A stretch of DNA of 13,988 nucleotides from Bacteroidota bacterium (GTDB lineage: Bacteria > Bacteroidota > Bacteroidia > Chitinophagales > Saprospiraceae). Shown piece after piece: positions 1-7,450 of this stretch. The stretch's first letter is position 1. Each line of letters begins with the position of its first letter. The notes under the pieces are model-generated. The model searched no databases and had not been told where the DNA came from. It saw only the letters and a program-made list of their open reading frames with translations. The stretch covers positions 1 through 13,988 of the forward strand of contig JAKQGD010000408.1 of assembly GCA_029573365.1 (NCBI GenBank). Reading direction: 5' to 3'. Both the position numbers and the translations under genes were made by a program.

Positions 1-1065
1 GGGTGGGAGTATATATCTCACAACAATCAACTGAGTATTGAAAATGACCGGATGTCATTGTTTGTCATAGATAAAAACGAAACCGAATCCAGCTTATTTG
101 CACAAAAGACCTTTGGGGGTACTGAAGGCTGGATGGTTGAGCCGGGCCTGCGGGCTACCTATTTCGGGGGTACAGCTAAGGCGTATTTTTTACCACAGGT
201 GTATCTGAGGTATTACTTCAACCACAGTTTTTTTGTTAAAGGGTCTGCAGGCAGTCAGGTGCAATTTGTTAGGCTCTTTGACCATGAAAACATTTTGGGA
301 CAGAATCAGCAGTTTTTTGCCATGGCCAATAAATCAAATATCCCTGTGGGTTATGGCCGTAATTTTATGCTAGGAGCCTGGAAAACCAATGACCGTTTTG
401 TTATAGACCTGGAAATATTTTACCGTACCCTGGATGGAGCATTGACCCATGCCACCCAGAGGCCGGGGTTGAGGCGGCCACCTGACATTTTTCAGCCGGT
501 ACCTTTTGTCTTATTTTCAGGGGATGCGAGGGCTTATGGAGGCGACATGGCTATAGCCTATGAAGGGAAGAAGGTTTTTTCAATGGTAGCTTACACATTG
601 AGCAAAAGCGAAAACAGATTTAAAGGGGTCTTCCAAAACCAGTATTTTCCATCCCAGGAGGATAGCAGACACCAGCTAAAATGGATAAACACTTTTTCTG
701 CAGGCAGTTTTGATATTACAGCCAATTATATAGGTGCTTCAGGAAGGCCTTACCTCGACCTGTCTTCAATCCAGACCCTTGCCGACCGATCTGAAATTAA
801 CATTCAGAATTACATCAGAAATCTTCCAGCTTATCACCGCCTTGATTTAGGTGTTTTTTTGAGGTTCAGACTGGGCGGCATGGACAGCAGGGCCGGTTTT
901 TCTGTATACAATCTATTTGACCGGATAAATGTCAAATACCGACAGTTTATCTTCCAGCTGCCGCCGGGACCCAATCAACCAGAACCTTCCAAGACCATCC
1001 TCGGCTCAGACGTAGCTCAACTGGGCCGTACATTCAACATCAGTTTCAATATCAGTATCAAGTAA
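1..1065 (+). CDS. TonB-dependent outer-membrane receptor, C-terminal part (5' end outside window)
   Basis: The frame is open from the first base, so the gene begins upstream; 354 residues are visible. The sequence has the rhythm of outer-membrane beta strands: alternating aromatic/hydrophobic residues, many Tyr, Phe and Gly, with polar loops between. Two endings typical of TonB-dependent receptors are present: a late 'YNLFDRINVKYR' segment (visible residues about 302-313), like the conserved 'N-L-F-D' strand, and a last strand ending FNISFNISIK, the kind of aromatic/hydrophobic C-terminal strand used by the BAM machinery. Such receptors import large ligands (siderophores, glycans, vitamins, peptides) using TonB energy; the substrate cannot be told because the plug and N-terminus are missing. 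No SusD-like partner follows, so a glycan-uptake (SusCD) role is not supported here. Another outer-membrane barrel type is possible but less likely. Confidence 0.8.
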   Translation, partial: GWEYISHNNQLSIENDRMSLFVIDKNETESSLFAQKTFGGTEGWMVEPGLRATYFGGTAKAYFLPQVYLRYYFNHSFFVKGSAGSQVQFVRLFDHENILGQNQQFFAMANKSNIPVGYGRNFMLGAWKTNDRFVIDLEIFYRTLDGALTHATQRPGLRRPPDIFQPVPFVLFSGDARAYGGDMAIAYEGKKVFSMVAYTLSKSENRFKGVFQNQYFPSQEDSRHQLKWINTFSAGSFDITANYIGASGRPYLDLSSIQTLADRSEINIQNYIRNLPAYHRLDLGVFLRFRLGGMDSRAGFSVYNLFDRINVKYRQFIFQLPPGPNQPEPSKTILGSDVAQLGRTFNISFNISIK

Positions 1066-1221
1066 ATCCTTGCCCTGCCAAAAGGTAACTTCAAGTTCCA
1101 AATTTATTTTTATACAAATTAGAATAATCAATTTTATTTATCAACTATGATTACCTTTATATCCAAATTAGTTAAATAGAGGTACATTTTAAAAGCGGAT
1201 CATCTGCCTAATTTTTTTCAA

Positions 1222-3435
1222 GTGAAAACGGGAGCGGCAATAATTATATTTATTTTTTGCTTTTTTGGAATGAGATCCCAATCATTTAATCCTTTGCTGG
1301 CTACCATGTTGCAGGATACATTAAATACTTATGTTTCGCAGATTACAAATATCAAAGGTATGTCTGCCAGTGTATTCATTCCCGGGCAAGGCCTCTGGCA
1401 AGGAGTAAAGGCTAATTCTTACACAGGGCAACCGATAACCAGCAGTATGCGATTTGGTATTGCCAGCAATACAAAACTCTTTGTCGCAGCTATGTTATTG
1501 AAACTTGAGGAAAATAATATTTTAAGTCTGGAAGATTCCCTGCATACCTATATCTCAATCACAAATCCCAACATTAACCCGAATATTAAAATTCACCAGT
1601 TGCTTAACCATACCAGCGGGGTGTCAGACCCTTTTTTTACTTCCCCATGGTTTGATACAATCAACAATAATTCCACAAGGATTTTTACGCCTGATGAAGT
1701 CCTGGGATGGGTGGGGCCACCACTTTTTACTCCAGGTACAAGCTGGGGTTATTCAAATACCAATTACGTGCTTGCCGCCATGGTGGCAAAAAGTGCCACA
1801 GGGGTTGAACTGGCTCAGATGTTCCGCGACAGTATTATATCTCCTCTTAATTTATCAGAAACCTTTACTGACGTGCAGGAATCTGTCAGCGGAATACTGG
1901 CTCACCGATGGTGGAACTCAATCGATTACCATGACACTTCGAGGGTGGGGTTAAATACAGCCGTTGGCTATGCGGGTTCGATTTTCTCCACTTCTGCAGA
2001 TATGGCTTATTGGTACAATGCTCTTTTTAACGGAGATGTGATAAACCAGACATCTTTAAACAAGCTTACAACATTTGTTACTACTTCTAATCCTAATTAC
2101 CAGTATGGACTTGGTTTAAGCAGGGAGACAACCCAAGGTTTTCAGTATTGGGGACATGGTGGACGTACATGGGGCTATAAAAGCAAAATGATTTACGATA
2201 ACTGTCTGGATGTGGTTGTAACGGGTTTATGCAACTCTGACCCAGCCGGAAGTGATGCGGTCACATTTTTATTGTATCGGGCCGTTAAAAACCACATTCC
2301 TGCATGTAGCGGCCCCATAAGTGGTCCGGCATCTGTTTGTGAAGGGACAAATTCTGTCACTTACACGGTGCCCCCTGTTCCCAATGCAAATTCGTATGTA
2401 TGGACATTCCCTTCTGGCGTATCTGGCACCAGCACTTCCAATACCATAAGTCTCAATTTTGGTGCTAATGCCTCTTCGGGGATAATCAAGGTTACCGGTG
2501 TTAATAATTACGGACCAGGGGGATCATCATCTCTTTCGGTTACTGTGCATCCTAAACCGGCTACCTCACCTATTACAGGGCCGACTAATGTATGTACAGG
2601 CTCCAAAGGGGTTACATACAGTGTCAACAATACTGTAGGCAGCTCATACGTGTGGGTCATCACTGGAGGTAACCAGGCATCCGGAAATAACTCGAATGCT
2701 ATTACTGTAGACTGGGGCCAGGCAGGGCCAGGCCAAATAATCGTGGTTGAAACCAATGTAAATAATTGCACGGGAACACCAGTTCTTATGGCGGTCAACA
2801 TTAATGATCAGGCCACTTATTATCAGGATGCAGACGGAGATGGATTCGGAAACCCAAATCAGCACCAGGTGGCATGTGGCCAACCTACGGGTTATGTGGC
2901 CAACAACCTGGACTGCAATGACAGTAACGCCTTGATTAATCCAGTGGCAACCGAAATATGTAACAACGTGGATGACAATTGCAATGGAAACGTAGATGAA
3001 ACTTACTCCTTGCTGGTAAACTCTAACCAGGACAGCGGGATTAATACTCTACGCCAGATTTTACAATGTGCCCAGAACAACGATACAATCCGTTTTGCAG
3101 CAACCATTGATACTATCAAATTATTGTCACCGGTGACCATAAACAAAAACATCACGTTATTGGATGAGACGGCCGGTAATATAGTCTTGGCGTTTAATCT
3201 TGACTCCTCAGGGTTTAACGGAGCTTTAAGTGGAATTTCAATCCCGGTTTTCTCCGCTGTAAAAATGGAAAATATCAATATCTTTCATCAAAATAACAGC
3301 CCGGCAAAACCTGCTGTCACCAATCACGGCAACCTTACTTTAAAAAACTGTACGTTTAAAGGTATACCTGTTACCGTGTTTATTCAGATGCCCGGAAGTC
3401 ATTTGGTACATGAAGGCATTATCATTTTGAAATAA
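1222..3435 (+). CDS. Secreted multidomain serine hydrolase (beta-lactamase/PBP fold) with PKD-like, MopE-like and beta-helix-like domains
   Basis: 737 residues from a GTG start. That start gives a good signal peptide (MKTGAAIIIFIFCFFGMRS) cut before Q20; an internal ATG (M17) would destroy it. Residues about 30-355 are a class C beta-lactamase/D-alanyl carboxypeptidase-type domain with all three catalytic motifs: S82-N-T-K85 (nucleophile and base), Y177-S-N179, and H312-G-G314 in place of KTG. Enzymes of this family hydrolyse peptides, esters or beta-lactams; the substrate is unknown. Two tandem PKD/Ig-like domains follow (about 364-443 and 448-527, both opening 'I-S/T-G-P-x-x-V-C'), then a MopE-type metal-binding motif (DADGDGFG at 536-543; Cys/Asp-rich stretch 563-593), then about 140 residues starting 'NTLRQILQCAQNNDTIRF', resembling the first turn of a beta-helix adhesin domain. 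I see no T9SS sorting tail, so how it leaves the cell is open. Upstream TonB receptor is 156 bases away, probably a separate unit. Confidence 0.85.
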   Translation: MKTGAAIIIFIFCFFGMRSQSFNPLLATMLQDTLNTYVSQITNIKGMSASVFIPGQGLWQGVKANSYTGQPITSSMRFGIASNTKLFVAAMLLKLEENNILSLEDSLHTYISITNPNINPNIKIHQLLNHTSGVSDPFFTSPWFDTINNNSTRIFTPDEVLGWVGPPLFTPGTSWGYSNTNYVLAAMVAKSATGVELAQMFRDSIISPLNLSETFTDVQESVSGILAHRWWNSIDYHDTSRVGLNTAVGYAGSIFSTSADMAYWYNALFNGDVINQTSLNKLTTFVTTSNPNYQYGLGLSRETTQGFQYWGHGGRTWGYKSKMIYDNCLDVVVTGLCNSDPAGSDAVTFLLYRAVKNHIPACSGPISGPASVCEGTNSVTYTVPPVPNANSYVWTFPSGVSGTSTSNTISLNFGANASSGIIKVTGVNNYGPGGSSSLSVTVHPKPATSPITGPTNVCTGSKGVTYSVNNTVGSSYVWVITGGNQASGNNSNAITVDWGQAGPGQIIVVETNVNNCTGTPVLMAVNINDQATYYQDADGDGFGNPNQHQVACGQPTGYVANNLDCNDSNALINPVATEICNNVDDNCNGNVDETYSLLVNSNQDSGINTLRQILQCAQNNDTIRFAATIDTIKLLSPVTINKNITLLDETAGNIVLAFNLDSSGFNGALSGISIPVFSAVKMENINIFHQNNSPAKPAVTNHGNLTLKNCTFKGIPVTVFIQMPGSHLVHEGIIILK

Positions 3436-3514
3436 AAACCATTATTTTAAGTGACTGTTATCTGCCGAAGCTTGCCAAATCTGAATTTGAAATGTCTAGA
3501 ATTTTAATTTTAGA

Positions 3515-4471
3515 ATGACCAGGATAGTATATTTGGATTCGTACACCTTAAATCCCGGTGACATTGACTTCAGGGTTTTGGAGGCGTTGGGTAGCCTTGA
3601 TGTGTATGACCGTTCAGATGTCGCTGACCTGCCGGAGAGGTGCAAAAATGCAGATGTCCTGATCGTCAATAAATTTAAAGTAGACCGTACAGCCCTTGAT
3701 TTAATGCCATCAATCAGCTATGTAGCCGTGTCCGCTACCGGCTTTAATAACATAGATATTGACGAAGTCAGGCGACGTGGGATTCCTGTCAGTAATGTTA
3801 GAAATTACGGCTCAGACTCTGTGGCTCAGTATGTTTTTGCAGCCATGCTTTCGTTTTATAACCGGACAGACCACTATGCACGGGAGGTGAAGGCAGCCAG
3901 ATGGAACACCTGTCCTGATTTTTGCTTTTATGACCATTCTATCCATGATTTGTCAGGCAAGGTGCTGGGCATCATAGGATTTGGAGATATAGGACACAAA
4001 GTAGCTCAACTGGGCCTGGCCTTTGGTATGAATGTGCTTGTTCATACCCGGACTATCCCCGCTATGAAAATGGAGAAACTTGCTTTTACAGACAGAGAAG
4101 AAGTTTTTCGCAGGGCAGATGTATTATCACTGCATTGCCCACTGACGCCCGATACCGACAAATTGATAGATGCGGGTACCCTGGGCATGATGAAAAAAAA
4201 TGCATTACTAATAAATACCGGCAGAGGAGGACTGATAAATGAGGCAGACCTGTATGAGGCCCTTTCGGGCAATGCGATAGCGGGAGCCATCCTGGATGTA
4301 CTCACCGTGGAGCCACTTCAGGCACCTGTACGGCTTATGCAACTTAAAAATTGTATGATAACACCACATATAGCATGGGCCAGTGTCGAATCCCGAAAAA
4401 ACCTGGTCAATGGCCTCGCCGAAAACATCAATGCTTTTTTGTCAGGGCAATGGATAAACAGGGTGTACTGA
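3515..4471 (+). CDS. hprA: D-2-hydroxyacid dehydrogenase, probable glycerate (hydroxypyruvate) dehydrogenase
   Basis: 318 residues, the normal length for the D-isomer-specific 2-hydroxyacid dehydrogenases. It would interconvert hydroxypyruvate and D-glycerate with NAD(P)H in the cytoplasm. The N-terminal 'LDSYTLNPGD' is the form common in glycerate dehydrogenases. The Rossmann dinucleotide motif is G155-F-G-D-I-G160. The catalytic set is complete: R237 in NTGRGGLINE, E266 in LDVLTVEP and H285 in ITPHIAW. The exact substrate is an inference, since lactate, phosphoglycerate and hydroxypyruvate enzymes share these residues; the missing C-terminal ACT domain and short length argue against phosphoglycerate dehydrogenase. 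It stands alone, 79 bases after the serine hydrolase, and its stop is only 8 bases from the stop of the convergent FG-GAP gene. A near-palindrome lies directly against its ATG. Confidence 0.85.
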   Translation: MTRIVYLDSYTLNPGDIDFRVLEALGSLDVYDRSDVADLPERCKNADVLIVNKFKVDRTALDLMPSISYVAVSATGFNNIDIDEVRRRGIPVSNVRNYGSDSVAQYVFAAMLSFYNRTDHYAREVKAARWNTCPDFCFYDHSIHDLSGKVLGIIGFGDIGHKVAQLGLAFGMNVLVHTRTIPAMKMEKLAFTDREEVFRRADVLSLHCPLTPDTDKLIDAGTLGMMKKNALLINTGRGGLINEADLYEALSGNAIAGAILDVLTVEPLQAPVRLMQLKNCMITPHIAWASVESRKNLVNGLAENINAFLSGQWINRVY

Positions 4472-4479
4472 CATTTTCT

Positions 4480-6714
4480 TTAATTACCTGCCACTAGTAA
4501 GCTCCGGACCACCGTCCCGTGGGAGGTATGGATTTTGATGACATACATACCATCAGGCAGGCCTTTAAGTGTGATGGTTTTGTTTTCCGGTCTGACATTC
4601 ATGTGTTCCCGGCCGGTCATGTCCAGTATTTGTGCTGACGAAACAAGATTTTCGGATAAAATATGGAATTCGCCCCGGGAAGGATTGGGAAATATGACCA
4701 ACTCGGATTGTATCGATGTCACGTTTGTGTTGCTGGTCGTATCTTTTTTATAATTCGTATTGTAAAGTGCCAGTCCCCCGCGTTCGTTGCCGGTGGCCAG
4801 TTCATAATAGCCATCGTTGTCTATGTCGGCCATGGATACAGTCACCTTGCGGCCTTCTGATATGTTGCCTATATACTCTCCGGCGAGGTTAAACTTGCCG
4901 TAGATGTTGCCCTCGATCTGGTCAAAAAGAAGAATATCGGCATCTTCAGTGCCTAGGAGTATCTGTTTTTTGCCTCCGGAATAAAAAATAAAAGGAGACC
5001 CGTTTTGGGTGGCAAAGTCATTTCCGGTAAAGACCATTCCGGCATTGTCAGTATTGGGCAACTGGGATGCATCACCCGAGAAAGATGGTGTGGAAGCCGT
5101 GCCGTTATTTTTGAAAAAATTGAGCTGATTGTTTTTTTCGCCAATAATCAGGTCAGGAATCTGGTCTCCGTTCATGTCAGAGAGAACAGGCCTTGCATTT
5201 TGGCCCACAGCAATATCAGCATATCCATAAACAGGAGGAGCAAAACTGGCAGCCTGGCCCGGTCCAGCAGTATTGAGAGCCATGTATAATTCTCCACGGG
5301 AATCTCCCACAAGGAGATCCAAATCTCCATCTCCGTCCAAGTCTCCGAACGAAGGGGCAAATCTTCCGGTAGTTGACTCTTCGTATTTGGAAAATTCCAG
5401 ATAATCTTCGTCATCTATGGTGTACTTCGGTTCTGATGCTGACCCGATATTTTTGAGAAAGACCATCCTGTACTGTCTGGGCTCTCCTTTGCGGTAGATG
5501 CCGTTGGTGCCTACGAGGATATCTATGAGTCCGTCGCCCGTGAGGTCAGCAAATGCGGGATGGGACCCACTGTTAAAATTTAACATTTCTTCGATGAGAA
5601 AATCCTTTTTCTCCAGTTTGAATACCGGTGTTTCATCGGTGCCTTTATTGAGATATAACCATACATGTTCCTGGTTTTCGCCGCTGTTTATATCATTGGG
5701 TGTCACTATGAGGTCACGCCTTCCATCGGCATTGGCATCGACAAAATAGGCAGCAAGAAAAATATCCATGTTGGCAGGTGTGTTGTAGGTCGGAAATGTG
5801 GCATCCAAAGAAGTGATGAACGGCTGAGAGGCTGTTCCTCCATTGGTGAGCAATTTGATTCGCTGGCTGGCCAGGTCGCCGATTATTAGGTCCATATCAC
5901 CATCTCCGTCGTTGTCGAAGGCTGTGAGTGTGCTTCCTGAGTGACGTGCTCCGTCATTGTCACCACCAGTAAATCCATTAGCACATGAAAAGGGAGAAGA
6001 GCTAAGATAAACTTCTTCGTTAAACTGATTTTCGGCAAACTTGCCCCAGCATATGTCACCACGCTCAAAAAGCATAGAGTCGAGGCCCAGATTTTTTTCT
6101 ACACTCAGGTTGCGGTAAAACGATGCATAACTTCCATCAGGCTCAAAACTCAGAATATCCACATCGCCGTCGCCATCCATATCCTTGATTGCAGGAAGGT
6201 CTATACCACTTACATAAACCTGGGTGTAACCGCCTGTCACCGGAAACTGGATGATCTCCGGTATGCCGTAACCAAACCTTACGGGTGTAAAACTCAGCCT
6301 TCCGGCATTGTCTCTTTTACCTCGCCATGCTTCGATACTACCCTGAGTAACCGAGGCCGATGCAAATATGTCTTCGATACCATCACCGTTGAAATCTACA
6401 AGCAAGGCCCAGCTGCGAAGTTTTGGAAACACAGGGATGTATTCTGGAGCAAAGCTGAAGCCGGTATTTCCGGCACCTCCTGTTTTTATAAAAGGAAGCA
6501 CTACATCTCCGTTTCTGTCAAAAACAAATAAATCCTGAAGTCCGTCCTGGTTCAGGTCTATGTTGGAAAACTGTCCTGCCCTTAGTCCTCCTGTCAGAGG
6601 CATAGTCAGTACACGGCCGTCGATGTCACACGGCACATATAAACGCGAAAAATCCTGAGCGTCCACTGATTCGCACATCATTAAAATGAAGGCACACAGA
6701 GCATATCTTGTCAT
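4480..6714 (-). CDS. Secreted FG-GAP/VCBS repeat protein with T9SS type A sorting domain
   Basis: 744 residues from the chosen ATG. The frame extends to an ATG at 6750, but the inner start yields a compact signal peptide (MTRYALCAFILMMCESVDA, cut before Q20), and a weak -7 box (6729-6736) lies between the two ATGs. The body is a series of nine calcium-loop repeats of the form D-x-[DN]-x-D-G-x-x-D, at about residues 53-61, 107-115, 178-186, 267-275, 326-334, 390-398, 458-466, 513-521 and 630-638, each followed by a hydrophobic strand ending in G: FG-GAP/VCBS repeats, which fold as integrin-like beta propellers. The last 70 or so residues ('VIFPNPSRGEF...' to 'GMYVIKI...VRSLLV') are a type A T9SS sorting domain, so the protein should pass the outer membrane and be surface-bound or released. 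No enzymatic motif is seen; a binding or adhesive role is inferred. Gene stands alone, convergent with the dehydrogenase. Confidence 0.88.
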   Translation of the reverse strand: MTRYALCAFILMMCESVDAQDFSRLYVPCDIDGRVLTMPLTGGLRAGQFSNIDLNQDGLQDLFVFDRNGDVVLPFIKTGGAGNTGFSFAPEYIPVFPKLRSWALLVDFNGDGIEDIFASASVTQGSIEAWRGKRDNAGRLSFTPVRFGYGIPEIIQFPVTGGYTQVYVSGIDLPAIKDMDGDGDVDILSFEPDGSYASFYRNLSVEKNLGLDSMLFERGDICWGKFAENQFNEEVYLSSSPFSCANGFTGGDNDGARHSGSTLTAFDNDGDGDMDLIIGDLASQRIKLLTNGGTASQPFITSLDATFPTYNTPANMDIFLAAYFVDANADGRRDLIVTPNDINSGENQEHVWLYLNKGTDETPVFKLEKKDFLIEEMLNFNSGSHPAFADLTGDGLIDILVGTNGIYRKGEPRQYRMVFLKNIGSASEPKYTIDDEDYLEFSKYEESTTGRFAPSFGDLDGDGDLDLLVGDSRGELYMALNTAGPGQAASFAPPVYGYADIAVGQNARPVLSDMNGDQIPDLIIGEKNNQLNFFKNNGTASTPSFSGDASQLPNTDNAGMVFTGNDFATQNGSPFIFYSGGKKQILLGTEDADILLFDQIEGNIYGKFNLAGEYIGNISEGRKVTVSMADIDNDGYYELATGNERGGLALYNTNYKKDTTSNTNVTSIQSELVIFPNPSRGEFHILSENLVSSAQILDMTGREHMNVRPENKTITLKGLPDGMYVIKIHTSHGTVVRSLLVAGN

Positions 6715-6728
6715 TTGATTGTTTTTGG

Positions 6729-6736
6729 TAAAGGTA
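6729..6736 (-). promoter_or_regulatory. Weak -7 box candidate for the FG-GAP gene
   Basis: On the minus strand this reads TACCTTTA, one base off the Bacteroidota -7 consensus TAnnTTTG. Transcription from it would begin a few bases before the ATG at 6714 and after the longer ATG at 6750, which favours the inner start. The -33 region shows only TTT at the expected distance, so this is a weak call. Confidence 0.25.
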
Positions 6737-6890
6737 CAATTTGCATTCACATAATAAACGCCAGGCGAGGTAAATCGGTTTTAGATGCCTGAGCTGAAAT
6801 GTGTATCTACCGGTTTGATTGGCCGGAAAATGATGGTTAAATAATTAGTGAATTAAAAAAAGTACTTATGGTTTTTCTCAGAAAAAATGT

Positions 6891-7313
6891 TTAGTTATTG
6901 TGTTTTCTGATGACATCGAGCAGCAGGTTTACCGGCATTTCATTGACTTTACTTGTTTTAACCACTTCTATAAAATCCCGTGTCATAGATTCGTGGAAAC
7001 CGAGGCGAAAAGCAAGTTTAAATATCAGTTGTTCTTCGAGCAGGTTGACATCGTGGTCAGATGCCATCATGATAAGTAAATGGTACAACATGCTCATTCT
7101 GTCGTGTTCATCGACCGGCATGATTTCGTTGGGGTCTGCCTTGTCCTTAATAAAAAGTCTGATGAGCTCCGGATCCAGCCCTGTTTTGTTGCAAACGTGT
7201 ACCATATAGGCAAATTCCTCTACCTGCAGGGTATTATCTGCTTTGCACACCTGTACCAGAAGCTTCAGGAGGATATGGTTCTTTTCCTCCGCACTCAACA
7301 TATCCCAGATCAT
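6891..7313 (-). CDS. Small TerB-like (tellurite resistance TerB-fold) domain protein
   Basis: 140 residues, predicted all-helical, soluble, no signal peptide or membrane segment, so cytoplasmic. It contains two similar helix-loop-helix units: 'CKADNTLQVEEF' (about residues 23-34) and 'ASDHDVNLLEEQL' (84-96), each with an Asp pair or Asp followed six to seven residues later by Glu-Glu. This duplicated acidic signature, set within 'ADxxLxxEE', is that of TerB-fold proteins, where the acidic residues can bind metal. TerB-fold domains occur in tellurite and stress systems and also as stand-alone proteins of unknown role; no other ter gene is near, so a tellurite function should not be assumed. 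It is divergent from fabH across 137 bases, with a good -7 box of its own, and is probably transcribed alone. Confidence 0.65.
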   Translation of the reverse strand: MIWDMLSAEEKNHILLKLLVQVCKADNTLQVEEFAYMVHVCNKTGLDPELIRLFIKDKADPNEIMPVDEHDRMSMLYHLLIMMASDHDVNLLEEQLIFKLAFRLGFHESMTRDFIEVVKTSKVNEMPVNLLLDVIRKHNN

Positions 7314-7361
7314 AGTGTTTATGGTCTTTTAACAGAAATGTTGGTAAATGTAATTTGATTT

Positions 7362-7369
7362 CAAAAATA
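7362..7369 (-). promoter_or_regulatory. Bacteroidota -7 box before the TerB-like gene
   Basis: Minus-strand sequence TATTTTTG is a full match to TAnnTTTG. A TTT tract stands 19-20 bases upstream where the TTG of the -33 element would be. Transcription would start near 7355, giving a leader of about 40 bases before the ATG at 7313. Confidence 0.45.
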
Positions 7370-7450
7370 TTCTTAATTTTAACCAGCTAAAACAGGGCAA
7401 ATGTCCAAATTTGACAAATCACTTAACAACCGGAAACCAAAGCAGATTAT

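Noticed and set aside
1066..1221. A+T-rich gap with -7-like sites (TACCTTTA at 1152-1159, TACATTTT at 1183-1190) and a direct repeat CAAATTAG (1115-1122 and 1164-1171)
   Set aside because: Each -7-like site misses the final G and has no TTG at the right distance; an 8-base repeat in A+T-rich DNA is expected by chance. A promoter for the serine hydrolase is likely in this gap but I cannot place it.
1222..2300. Antibiotic-resistance beta-lactamase
   Set aside because: It has the shared SxxK/YxN fold motifs but HGG instead of KTG and a large adhesion-type C-terminus; this pattern is that of general serine hydrolases, so a resistance role is not supported.
6854..6886. Possible terminator for the TerB-like gene: TTTTTC-TCA-GAAAAA (6872-6886), with a run of T further along on the minus strand
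   Set aside because: The stem has only one G-C pair and the T-run is about ten bases away, so it would be a very weak terminator.
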